From: Xenophilus sp. E41
GTDB taxonomy: Bacteria > Pseudomonadota > Gammaproteobacteria > Burkholderiales > Burkholderiaceae_C
NCBI RefSeq assembly: GCF_003671765.1
Contig: NZ_QPIB01000043.1
Span: forward strand, 62,001-126,000
Direction: 5' to 3'
DNA: 64,000 nt
Under the pieces are notes generated by a model, which made no database searches, was not told the DNA's origin, and saw nothing but the letters and a program-made list of their open reading frames with translations. This document shows, piece after piece, positions 17,220-25,656 of the stretch (the first letter of the stretch is position 1; each line of letters starts with the position of its first letter). Both the position numbers and the translations under genes were made by a program.

Positions 17220-17230
17220 AGGTTAGGCCG

Positions 17231-17640
17231 CTCGCCAGTGGCGACGTCAACATCCTCGCCAAGAACGTCACCATCAACTTCCGCGCGACGGGGCGACATC
17301 GCCGGGGACGGCGCAGACGGACACGCCCATTGGCAGGCATTTGATTGAAGCCGGTATCAAGACGGATAACCAAGGGCAGGCAGTTACGATCGACGGCGGT
17401 CAAAACATGACCAATTTCAACCAGACGCTGCGCGCCGATGGAGGGCAGGTGGTAGGCGCGCCTAAGGAGGTTGCGCTAGGAATTTGTGAAATCAACTACG
17501 CAATGCCAGGGACACCCGCGGGGAAAATCATTACTAAAACAGTCTATGACCCTGTGGTCTATAGCGACCAGCAAATGGCCGGCATGGCGAATGATGCGGC
17601 GGCAATGGCGGCTTATCAATGGACGGTGGGAGTGTTTTAA
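17231..17640 (+). pseudogene. Remnant of a two-partner-secreted exoprotein / CDI-type toxin C-terminus
   Basis: Two pieces in different frames. Bases from 17237 read SGDVNILAKNVTINF, resembling the hemagglutinin repeats of FHA/CdiA proteins. From about 17281, in another frame, the reading continues PIGRHLIEAGIKTDNQGQ, then LGICEINYAMPG and KTVYDPVVYSDQQMAGMAND, ending at TAA 17640. The second piece resembles, from memory, a C-terminal module of CDI/polymorphic toxins, but it stops early and has no start codon or export domain. I read it as a decayed, displaced toxin tip; family assignment is tentative. Confidence 0.6.
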
Positions 17641-17679
17641 AGACAGAGTTTGTTACCGTCAATGGCGTGAGGCGGCCGC

Positions 17680-17817
17680 ATGCAGGCCCTCGGCGCCATC
17701 AATTTGGCCATGAGCGGCAAGCAGGCCTATTACACGGCCACGTCCCTGGCGAGCACCGGCACGGCCGGCCTGAGCTATGGCGTGAGTGCCAGCAACTGCC
17801 AACATATCCAGTCCTAA
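17680..17817 (+). pseudogene. FHA-like hemagglutinin repeat fragment
   Basis: A short open stretch beginning at ATG 17680 encodes 45 residues, among them INLAMSGKQAYYTATSLAS and AGLSYGVSASN. These read like the repeat region that precedes the toxin tip in TPS exoproteins. It lies downstream of, not upstream of, the toxin-like fragment, so the modules are out of order. No full tpsA gene is present before the tpsB gene. Confidence 0.5.
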
Positions 17818-18459
17818 GAACAAGGACTATCTAACTCGACGAACGGGGCAAATTCTCATTGCGCAGGGTTCTAGGTCGCGAAGATTCGCCGCCGGCCGCC
17901 TCTTAGGTGGGTGCATTGCCTCATCACAAATTTTATACAAGGCTTGGACAACGTCGTCCTCATCGAAGTTGGCGATGCCACAGCGGTCACCATGGGGTGG
18001 TGATATAAATTAGAAAAATCTTGAATGGACGGAATGCAGGGCAACCAGAGAGTCCTTAAATGTATTCCATGGATCGGGCTTGGCCGCAACGACTTCACCG
18101 AACGGAATTATGGCCGGAGCCGGCAGTGGCGCTGTATCGGAGCTTCGCAGCGGTGAGAGATTTTGAGTGATTGCGTCGCTTTGGAAGATGATATAACAGG
18201 CGGAAGCGGGAGAGAACTGACATTGGCTGATGTGATGGAGGCCGATTCTGTCGCCTGAGGGGGCAGATAGTTAACAAGAACTGAAACTTTGCAGCTACGC
18301 GCTTGAATTCGAATAGCGGTGCAATGAAGCCGTTGGCGGAAGCTGAAATATGTTAAAGATCCGAAAGCGGATATGGGTGAGCAATTTACGCTGGTAGTTG
18401 AGCATCACCAGTAAATTTGATCATCGTTTGCAAAAAACTAGATTGCGGAGGCGGAGAGC
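17818..18459. other. Non-coding, AT-richer stretch of the accessory island
   Basis: About 640 bp that is visibly poorer in G+C than the surroundings, with frequent stops on both strands and no frame longer than 75 codons. On the minus strand, about 50 codons near 17824-17985 show a protein-like acidic/hydrophobic pattern (including FDEDDVVQALYKICDEAM). These could be the tail of a lost small gene such as an immunity gene, but no start or Shine-Dalgarno sequence is convincing. Probably residual foreign DNA. Confidence 0.45.
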
Positions 18460-20237
18460 TTGAATCGTTATTTCTTTGCGGCGCTTGTCGGACTCGCCTG
18501 CGCTCATGCCCCGACCCCTGCCCAGCAAACCCCCACCACCCCCAACCCTTCATCGAACAGCAGCGCCAACAAGAGCGCGAACGCGTCCTGCGCGAGCAGA
18601 ACGAACGCCAGATCGACCAGCGCTTGCCCGCGCCCGAGGCTCGCCCCGTCTCCCGCATCCCCGATGCCGAAAACCCGTGCTTCCGCATCGGCCGCGTGCT
18701 GCTCGTCGGCGACGCTTCCGACTCTTTCCAGTGGGCCGTCTCGCCCTCGGTCCTGTCCGGCACCTCCGGTGACGACTCTCCTCTCGGCCGTTGCCTCGGC
18801 ACCTCCGGCGTCAACGTCGTCCTCGCCCGCGCCCAGGCCGAAGTCATCGCGCGCGGCTGGACCACCACCCGCGTCCTCGCCGCACCGCAGGACCTGACCA
18901 CCGGCACGCTGACCCTCACCCTGGTCCCCGGCCGCATCGCCGCCATCCGACTGTCTGCCGACTCCACCGTGCCCTTGCTAGGGCAGGGCGCCTTGCTCGC
19001 CACCGCCATCCCGGCGTCTCCTGGGGACCTGCTGAACCTGCGCGCCATCGAGCAGGGCCTGGAAAACCTCAAGCGATCCCCCACTGCCGAAGCCGACATC
19101 CAGATCGAGCCGTCCTCCGCCCCAAATGCCGCGCCCGGCGAGAGCGACCTGGTCGTCAAGTACGTCCAGTCCAAGAAGTGGCGCCTGTCCTTTTCCCTGG
19201 ACGACAGCGGCACCGAGACCACGGGCCGCTACCAGGGCGGCATTACCGCCTCGCTGGACAACCCCCTGGGCCTGAACGACCTCTTCTACGTCAACGCCAA
19301 CCACAACATCGGCCGGCGCTTCTTGCGCGATGCCGACCGCGGTACCGAAGGCCAGACCCTGCACTACTCCGTGCCCTACGGCTGGTGGCTGCTGGGCTTC
19401 ACCGCCTCCAACAGCCAGTACTTCCAGACCGTCGCCGGCCTCTACGAGGGCTACGTCTACGCCGGCAAGACCAACAACGCCGAGTTGAAGCTCACCCGCA
19501 TGCTCTGGCGCGACCAGCACCGCAAGACCAGCGCGAGCCTCAAGGTCTGGCGCCGCGAAGCACGCAACTTCGTGGATGACGCCGAGGTACCGAACCAGCG
19601 CCGGGTCACCGGCGGCTGGGAACTGGCCGTCAACCACAAGGAGTTCATCGAGACCCGGGCCGGCACCGCCACCCTGGAGGGCACGCTGGCCTACAAGCGC
19701 GGCACCGGCGGCCTCGGATCACGCGCGGCGCCGGAGGAAATCGCGTATCGCAACGATCCCAAGGAGCCCTTGGAAGGCACCTCGCGCATGAGGCTCTACA
19801 CCGCCGAGCTCAGCGCCAACGTCCCCTTCAAGCTCGGCGAACAGACGTTCCGCAACAGCGGGCTGATCCGCGCGCAGTGGAACCGCACGCCGCTCACCCC
19901 GCAGGACCGCTTCGCCATCGGCGGCCGCTACACCGTGCGCGGCTTCGATGGCGAGACGAGCCTGATGGCCGAGCGCGGCTGGCTGATCCGCAACGACATC
20001 GGCTGGGGCATCGGACAGAGTGGGGCGGAGCTGTACACCGGTCTGGACTACGGCCATGTGGGTGGTCCCAGCACCAAATACCTCTTGGGCAACCATCTGG
20101 CCGGCGCCGTGGTGGGCGTGCGGGGGGATTGGAAGAACCTTAACTATGACGTGTTCGTCGGCGCACCGGTGTGGAAGCCCGAGGGCTATCGCACGGCCCG
20201 GGTGACGGCGGGGTTCAACCTCAACTACGGCTTCTAG
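18460..20237 (+). CDS. TpsB (ShlB/FhaC/HecB-type) outer-membrane transporter, apparent -1 frameshift near N-terminus
   Basis: Outer-membrane beta-barrel that exports a TpsA partner. A TTG at 18460, behind GGAGG at 18446, starts a good signal peptide (MNRYFFAALVGLACAHAPTPAQ). The mature part (FIEQQRQQERERVLREQ onward) lies in the frame one base earlier; restoring one C within the C-rich run 18530-18548 would join them as QTPTTPNPFIEQQ. The body has POTRA-type segments (residues about 80-230), a 16-strand-type barrel, the VRGF motif of the Omp85/TpsB superfamily (GGRYTVRGFDGE), and a terminal Phe (NLNYGF). As it stands, the body frame (open from 18417) has no signal peptide. Its tpsA partner is only present as fragments upstream. 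Confidence 0.82.
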
Positions 20238-20243
20238 GCCGCT

Positions 20244-20609
20244 ATGCATCCACCACAACGAGAAAAGGACCTCCGTGCCCCGAACAGCGAAGCGGCGTCG
20301 ACGGCCGATCGCACGCTGCCGGTCGATCGGCCTTCGGCGCATGTCGCGTTCGTCCCTCAGCCTGCAGCAGCGGGTGAACTCGCGCGAGAGGGCGTGGCGT
20401 TGACCGCCGAAGACTCGGCAGCCGCCGACTGCTTCATCTTCCAACTGATCGTCACTGATGCCTACGAGATCAGGTTCGAGCTGCACCCGATCGAGAAGCC
20501 GCAGCACTTGAGCTTCGACGTCCTGACCGCCGTGCTGGAGCGATCCCGCGTCTTGCTGATGCGTCACGTCCTCGACGACGAGTGCCTCGGTCTCCCCATC
20601 GAATGTTGA
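20244..20609 (+). CDS. Hypothetical protein
   Basis: Open frame of 121 codons between tpsB and a lipoprotein gene. Codon third positions are mostly G/C as in neighbouring genes. The second half contains a plausible folded stretch (FIFQLIVTDAYEIRFELHPIEKPQHLSFDVLTAVLERS). There is no signal peptide, no recognisable motif and no clear ribosome binding site before the ATG. A longer open frame runs on the opposite strand (20726-19719) but mostly shadows tpsB. It may be a real small gene, or decayed coding DNA. Confidence 0.4.
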   Translation: MHPPQREKDLRAPNSEAASTADRTLPVDRPSAHVAFVPQPAAAGELAREGVALTAEDSAAADCFIFQLIVTDAYEIRFELHPIEKPQHLSFDVLTAVLERSRVLLMRHVLDDECLGLPIEC

Positions 20610-20622
20610 AAGGCCTTCCACG

Positions 20623-21222
20623 ATGACAACTTCCAAACTCTCCGGCGCGCGCGTGGCGCGTTTCGCCCTCCTGGCCACCACGCTGGCCCTGGCGGCGTGC
20701 GCCACCTCGATCAAGCCCCCGGTCACCGGCTACACCTGCTGCAACCTGCATCCGTACTACGACTGGGTGTCCAGCAACAACGTGCTGAGTTCGCAGTTCG
20801 TGGCGGCGGGCGAGCCTGCAAGCTACGACTCGATCAAGCGTGGCTACTACGTGTACGGCACCATCGGCGGCCAGTACATCTCCTTGCGGGATGACAACGC
20901 GAGATCTTCCGAGGACACCATGCGGTGGATGCGCAAGATCATCGTCGACCAGGACCCTCGCATCGAACTGGCCACCTGGCCGGCCCGCACGCAGGCGGCC
21001 GTGCGCAGTGGCAAGGTCGTCCTCGGCATGACCCGGCAGCAGGTCCTGATGGCGCTGGGCTACCCCTCGCCCGCCGACACGCCAAACCTGGCTTCGGGCA
21101 CCTGGCACTACTGGAGCGCCATCGACGACACGCCGATCGATATCGGCTTCGACACGGCAGGCCTGCTGCGGGACATCAAAGGAAGTCAGCCTTCCATCCG
21201 GATGGTGCGCTACCCGGACTGA
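20623..21222 (+). CDS. Putative lipoprotein with BamE/SmpA-like C-terminal segment
   Basis: Envelope lipoprotein of 199 aa: signal peptide with lipobox LAAC (Cys26). Near residues 133-165 is VVLGMTRQQVLMALGYPSPADTPNLASGTWHYW, which follows the pattern of the SmpA/OmlA (BamE) fold (G-M-xxxxV...LG.P....WxY). The C-terminal half therefore may resemble BamE, a subunit of the outer-membrane assembly machine, but the N-terminal 100 residues are unique. The location after tpsB suggests a role in the envelope. ATG 20623 lies 14 bp after the preceding stop. Confidence 0.7.
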   Translation: MTTSKLSGARVARFALLATTLALAACATSIKPPVTGYTCCNLHPYYDWVSSNNVLSSQFVAAGEPASYDSIKRGYYVYGTIGGQYISLRDDNARSSEDTMRWMRKIIVDQDPRIELATWPARTQAAVRSGKVVLGMTRQQVLMALGYPSPADTPNLASGTWHYWSAIDDTPIDIGFDTAGLLRDIKGSQPSIRMVRYPD

Positions 21223-21273
21223 GGTGCGAGGCACGCAGCGGCAGGTTCAACCACAAGAAGAAGGGAGTTCCTC

Positions 21274-21951
21274 ATGTCCAGAATCGCCATGTTGGCACTG
21301 CTGGCTGCCAGCAGCGGCCTCGCAGGGTGCGTGTCACCGACGCCTTCCCGGGCGGCGGGCACCGATGGCATCCGCTTCGGCTACAGCAGTACGAAGCTGA
21401 GTGACCAGCTGTACCGCGTGCGCATCGTCAGCACCGGGCGCACGCCGGTGCGATGGGTCGACGCCTTCCTGCTGTATCGCGCGGCCGAAGTCGCCAGGCA
21501 AGCCGACGCTCCGGCATTCAGGATCGTCGAGGGAAACGTCGACACCTCGGTGCTCGCGGGCGAAGACCTTTACGATCCTCAGGTGCTCGACCTTGACGCG
21601 GCCCTGACGGTGTCCCGAGTCTCGCGCCCATCGGTCCGACACGGCGACGTCCTGGTGGGCCGCGCGCCATCGGCCGACGGCATGCGGCGCACCGCGGGCG
21701 CCATGCCCGTCTTCCGCATGCCCCCGCCCGCGCTACCCAAGTACCAACCTCCGGTCGACATCTACACACCTGGCTACGGCCCCGTGCCGTTGCCGGACCG
21801 GACGCTCATCGTCGAGCTGCGGCCGGACCTCCAGGGCATCGACGACAAGAGCTTCGTGACGGCCGACGTGCTGGGCAGGCTCGGCCCGCGCATCAAGCGT
21901 GCAGCGCGCGAAGACGCGGCACCGAAGCCGGCGGCAGCAATGGCGCTGTGA
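21274..21951 (+). CDS. Putative lipoprotein of unknown function
   Basis: Protein of 225 aa with a lipoprotein signal (MSRIAMLALLAASSGLAGC, Cys19). The mature part has a beta-rich segment (FGYSSTKLSDQLYRVRIVSTGRTPVRWVDAFLLYRAAEVARQ) resembling the CC0125/CC1285-type lipoproteins, where it is followed by an amphipathic helix. A Pro-rich linker (PPPALPKYQPPVDIYTPGYG) follows near residues 150-170. AAGGGAG sits 9 bp upstream of the ATG. Same direction and 51 bp after the previous lipoprotein gene, so probably co-transcribed. Confidence 0.7.
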   Translation: MSRIAMLALLAASSGLAGCVSPTPSRAAGTDGIRFGYSSTKLSDQLYRVRIVSTGRTPVRWVDAFLLYRAAEVARQADAPAFRIVEGNVDTSVLAGEDLYDPQVLDLDAALTVSRVSRPSVRHGDVLVGRAPSADGMRRTAGAMPVFRMPPPALPKYQPPVDIYTPGYGPVPLPDRTLIVELRPDLQGIDDKSFVTADVLGRLGPRIKRAAREDAAPKPAAAMAL

Positions 21952-22080
21952 GCTGGCGCGCAGGCTCGTCCGGATAGAGAGATCGACCGACCGCCGGCGG
22001 AGGGTGAGCCGGTCGAGATCGGCTTCTGGACAGCGCTTGCGTGCCACGACCAGGATTGAAGAGGTTCAGGGGGTTGTTCC

Positions 22081-22785
22081 ATGGCACTGCGCGACATCGC
22101 GCTGACCGTGCGCGAGGTGGCGCCGGGCGAATTCATCTGGCTGCTGCTTGACGGCGCTGGTGCGCGGGCGGGGGTGTTGTCCTGCGAACTGCGGCAGTCG
22201 TCACCGACCCGCTACCCCAGCTACTCCAGCGCGTTGGCGGCGGGCGTGGCCGCCTGGCAGCGCCAGCTGGCGCCTGCTGCGCAAGCAAGCGCAAAAGCAA
22301 CGCACACGCCGAGTCGGGCGAAGCCCAGGCTCTCGGACTGGGATCTCAAGACACTCGAAGCGAGCCAGAGGTATTTCCGTGTCACCCACGGCGCCGTGAG
22401 CGTAGGCCCCGGGATGCATCATGTGGCGATCGTCGAGCCTCTTCGCGCCAGCCGGTTCACCGACGACCACAAGTACCTGGCGCACTGCATCAGGACGCTG
22501 TACATCCAGGGCCAGGAAGGCGCGCACGAAGAGGCCACCACCGTGTGGTTGAAGCTTCCGCATGACATGGCCGAGTGGCCCGGCTACATCACACCGGCGT
22601 TGCAACGGCTGGCAGGCGCGGGCCTCGGCGTGGTCATCACGCAGGGCAGGAAGTCGTCGCACAACGCGCTGCTGCAGGGCGACTTCGTCGCGGCGTTGCA
22701 GGCGGTCGAACATGACGGCTACATCTGGGATCCGATCAGCGGGAAGCTGATGTTCGCGTCGATGCTTCCTCCGGCGCAGGACTGA
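22081..22785 (+). CDS. Hypothetical protein
   Basis: Protein of 234 aa, no signal peptide or membrane segment. The N-terminal part (MALRDIALTVREVAPGEFIWLLLD) and the C-terminal part (AIVEPLRASRFTDDHKYLAHCIRTLYIQG ... GYIWDPISGKLMF) look like a folded cytoplasmic protein; the middle (80-105) is Ala/Lys-rich linker. I do not recognise the family. It follows the two lipoprotein genes on the same strand after 129 bp and closes the accessory island before the convergent M48 gene. Confidence 0.6.
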   Translation: MALRDIALTVREVAPGEFIWLLLDGAGARAGVLSCELRQSSPTRYPSYSSALAAGVAAWQRQLAPAAQASAKATHTPSRAKPRLSDWDLKTLEASQRYFRVTHGAVSVGPGMHHVAIVEPLRASRFTDDHKYLAHCIRTLYIQGQEGAHEEATTVWLKLPHDMAEWPGYITPALQRLAGAGLGVVITQGRKSSHNALLQGDFVAALQAVEHDGYIWDPISGKLMFASMLPPAQD

Positions 22786-22866
22786 GTTCGGTCGCGCGAA
22801 GGCGCTCGACGGCTGCCGGGCCCGGCAGGCCGTACACAACACGGCGGACTGGTCCTTCCCGCCCTG

Positions 22867-24045
22867 TCAGGCGCCGGCGGCGCAGCCGCGGCCCTCCTTC
22901 AGCGCCTGGGCACGGGCGGCGGTGTCGGGGTGGCTGCTGAGCCAGTCGGCGGCCGAGGGGGTGCGGGTGCCGTCGGTGCTTTTCGGCGCCCCACCGTCCT
23001 TCGAGGCGGCCGCTTCGTCCTTGCCGCCCGTGGGCGGGCCGTCGATGTGCATCAGCAGGTCGGCCATCGGCGCGACCGGCAGCCCGGCGCGCTGCATCAA
23101 CCGGGCGGCGAAGCAGTCGGCCTCGCGCTCGTGGTTGCGGCGGTAGGCCAGGCCCGTGAGCACCGTGCTCGCCATCGACACCACGCTGGACACGTCGCCC
23201 AGCGCCAGCCCGAGCCCGACGTTGAGCACGCCCTGCTCGACCACGAGCCGCGTGCCGTGGCGGTGCACCACGTGGCCCATCTCGTGCGCCAGCACGCCGA
23301 CCAGCGCGTCATCCGCCAGGCCCGCCTTCGCCGCCTCGTTGACCAGCGCGTCGGTCACCACGACCTGGCCGCCGGGCAGGGCGAAGGCGTTGGCCGGCAT
23401 GCCGGAGCGAAACGCGAGCTCGAAGCGCGGCGTGTAGCCGCGGTAGCGGTGCAGCGACGACGCCTCGCCCGTGCCGAGCTGCGCGGCCAGCGCGTCGAAG
23501 CGCGCGCGCAGTGCGGCCTGGCGCTCGGCGGGCAGCCGGCTGGGTTTGAGGAAGCCGTCGTCCAGCTCGCGCATCGCCTCCTGGCTGATCGACTGCTCCC
23601 AGCCCAGCGGCACGAAGCGCGTGAGCTGGGTGGCGGCCCAGGGCGTCCCGTAGCGATAGAACAGGGCCAGCGCGAGCACGGCCGCCAGCAGCACGCCGAC
23701 GAAGACGCGCCAGCGCGTCTGCATGCGCTGGGCCAGGCCCGGACGCGCACCGGCGGCCTCCAGCGCCGCATGCCACTGGGCGCCGTCGTCGATCTCCAGG
23801 CTGCCGGCCCGGCGCAGGTCGACCACCACGGTGCGCTGGGCGCGGCTGGGTCGCCAGGCCTCGGGCCACTCGACCTCGTCGTGAGCGAAGAAAGGCGGCG
23901 GCACGGCCGTGCCGGGCATGAGCGCATGCAGGCGCAAACCCGGGCCGCGCGGCCCGGGCTCGAGGCCCACGAGCACGGGCTGGGCCTGGCTGCTGCGGCC
24001 GTCGTACCAGCGGGCGCGTACGAGCGTGGCGGCGGGGTCGGTCAT
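22867..24045 (-). CDS. M48-family membrane metalloprotease
   Basis: Zinc protease of 392 aa of the HtpX/Oma1/BepA clan. The catalytic HEMGH is at residues 254-258; the third ligand lies in NHEREAD near residue 305. One transmembrane helix at about 112-130 separates an N-terminal cytoplasmic segment from the protease domain, which would be periplasmic; the orientation is inferred. It has the family ELAFRSG..NAFALPGGQVVVTDALV segment. The gene lies 6 bp downstream of the DUF898 gene, so the two form an operon and may act together on membrane proteins. Confidence 0.9.
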   Translation of the reverse strand: MTDPAATLVRARWYDGRSSQAQPVLVGLEPGPRGPGLRLHALMPGTAVPPPFFAHDEVEWPEAWRPSRAQRTVVVDLRRAGSLEIDDGAQWHAALEAAGARPGLAQRMQTRWRVFVGVLLAAVLALALFYRYGTPWAATQLTRFVPLGWEQSISQEAMRELDDGFLKPSRLPAERQAALRARFDALAAQLGTGEASSLHRYRGYTPRFELAFRSGMPANAFALPGGQVVVTDALVNEAAKAGLADDALVGVLAHEMGHVVHRHGTRLVVEQGVLNVGLGLALGDVSSVVSMASTVLTGLAYRRNHEREADCFAARLMQRAGLPVAPMADLLMHIDGPPTGGKDEAAASKDGGAPKSTDGTRTPSAADWLSSHPDTAARAQALKEGRGCAAGA

Positions 24046-24051
24046 GGGCCT

Positions 24052-25503
24052 CTAGCCGATGACATCCAGGCCCAGCGCGTCGGCCACGGCGTCGCCGAAG
24101 CCGTCCCTCTGCTGCGCTTCCAGCGTGCCGACCAGGCGGTCGAGCCCGCCCTTGACGTGCAGCGTGACCGACTCGGTCTTCATCTTGTACTCGGCCACTC
24201 GCGCGAAGGGCCGGTAGAAGCCCGCCGTCAGCATGTTCAGCAGGATGTTGCGGATCCGCAGCCACACGAAGCTGGCGGTGCGCAGGTCGGTCTTGAAGCG
24301 CGCCACGTCGCTCACGCCGATGTTGTTCCACATGAGCTGGAACATGCGCGCCTCGCGATACGCCATGGCGGGCGAAGCGGCGAAGAACATCGCCATGATC
24401 AGCACGAACACCGCCACGATCGCGATCACGATGAAGGTGGCACTGCCGCGCTGCGCACCGAGGGCGGCCAGGCCGCCCGACACCAGCGCCGCCACGCCGA
24501 CGAGCGCCGCGATCGCGACGCCGATGCCCAGCAGCGTGGCCACGAAGAAGCCGACGCTGGCGCCCCAGATGCGCACGAAGTCGCCGAACACCGGCTTCCA
24601 GCGGCCGGTCTGCCCGCCGACAGCCGCGCGCATCACCAGCAGGCGCTTGTAGTTGAACTCCAGGCGGATGAGGCACAGCAGGCTCAGCAGCGCCGCCGCC
24701 AGCGCGACGCCAGCCATGGGCCAGGTGGGGCGCGGGAAGGGCGGGGTCCTGGGCTGGGCGGGGGAGCTGTCTTCCTCTTCGTCGGCGTCCATGTCGGGGT
24801 CGACCTCGGTGGCGCTGGCGGAGTCGGTCTCGCGCGCGGGCGCCGCGGCGTGCACCGGCGCTTGCAGCGCGGCCGGGCCTTGCACCGACGACGCGCCGGC
24901 CTGGGGCGCGTCGGGCACCAGGCGCGCGATCGCGAAGCCCGCCACCAGCCACACCGCGGCCAGCGCGAACACCGGCCAGCTCGCGCGGTACACCTCGCCC
25001 CAGCCGGCCGTGAAGCGCAGGCGCAGGCCACGCCAGCGCGTGTGGCCGAGGCGGAAGCGCATCGCGCTGCCCCAGAGGAAGGGCGCCAGCACGGCGCCGC
25101 CGGTCACGATCGCGAAGTACACGACGTGCTGTCCCGTCTCGGCCGCCACGTTCAGCGCGATGTAGAAGGCCGCCAGCAGCAGGAAGCCGAACACCATGCC
25201 GCGGATGCCGGCCGTGAATTCGAGCGGGCTGTCGGCCACCAGCGTGTGGCCGTAGAAGTACTTGATGGTGCGGCGCCGCGCCCAGGGCGTGAACAGCCCG
25301 AGCGTGACGATGGTGAGCAGCACGTTGACGATCCAGACGCCGAAGTACACGCCCCCGTCGCCGGTGAAGGCCAGGGGCCAGGCCTCGATGTCGCGCGGGG
25401 GCCGGGCCCCTGGGGGCGGGGCTGCGGGCGGCCCGGGCGGCTCGCGTTCGAATTGCGAAAGATCCGGCGCGAAGTCCGGGTTCTGGAATGTCGGTTCTGG
25501 CAT
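24052..25503 (-). CDS. YjgN/DUF898 family integral membrane protein
   Basis: Membrane protein of 483 aa with the duplicated YjgN/DUF898 pattern. The first half carries FTGDGGVYFGVWIVNVLLTIVTLGLFTPWARRRTIKYFYGHT; later segments WRGLRLRFTAG and YREARMFQLMWNNIGV correspond to repeated blocks. Hydrophobic segments are many (about 8). There is a low-complexity acidic linker near residues 225-260. The ATG at 25503 is preceded by an AGGAG, so the shorter N-terminus MPEPTFQNPDF is preferred to a start 19 codons upstream. Function unknown; couples with the M48 gene. Confidence 0.85.
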   Translation of the reverse strand: MPEPTFQNPDFAPDLSQFEREPPGPPAAPPPGARPPRDIEAWPLAFTGDGGVYFGVWIVNVLLTIVTLGLFTPWARRRTIKYFYGHTLVADSPLEFTAGIRGMVFGFLLLAAFYIALNVAAETGQHVVYFAIVTGGAVLAPFLWGSAMRFRLGHTRWRGLRLRFTAGWGEVYRASWPVFALAAVWLVAGFAIARLVPDAPQAGASSVQGPAALQAPVHAAAPARETDSASATEVDPDMDADEEEDSSPAQPRTPPFPRPTWPMAGVALAAALLSLLCLIRLEFNYKRLLVMRAAVGGQTGRWKPVFGDFVRIWGASVGFFVATLLGIGVAIAALVGVAALVSGGLAALGAQRGSATFIVIAIVAVFVLIMAMFFAASPAMAYREARMFQLMWNNIGVSDVARFKTDLRTASFVWLRIRNILLNMLTAGFYRPFARVAEYKMKTESVTLHVKGGLDRLVGTLEAQQRDGFGDAVADALGLDVIG

Positions 25504-25621
25504 GCGGCCCCTTCTCCTTTTTTGCTCCTCGAGGGCCGCGAAAGTGTAGTGGCGTGCCATGCCGGGGCGCCCACGATGCGAAGGAAAAGTGCCTGCAGCG
25601 CCCGCACTGCAAGCGCCGGCA

Positions 25622-25639
25622 GCTATCGATTCAGGAGCG
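25622..25639 (+). repeat. Short GCTAT-N8-GAGCG element
   Basis: GCTAT-CGATTCAG-GAGCG lies just past the stop of the hybrid kinase (25657), between the kinase 3' end and the DUF898 5' region. It matches the copy at the end of murC in all but two positions. Confidence 0.5.
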
Positions 25640-25656
25640 CCAAGCGGTGCCGCGGC

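Noticed and set aside
17824-18098. Minus-strand open frame near the toxin fragments, considered as an immunity gene
   Set aside because: No credible start or ribosome binding site, low-quality N-terminal residues, and wrong orientation for an immunity gene next to a TpsA toxin; only noted as a possible relic.
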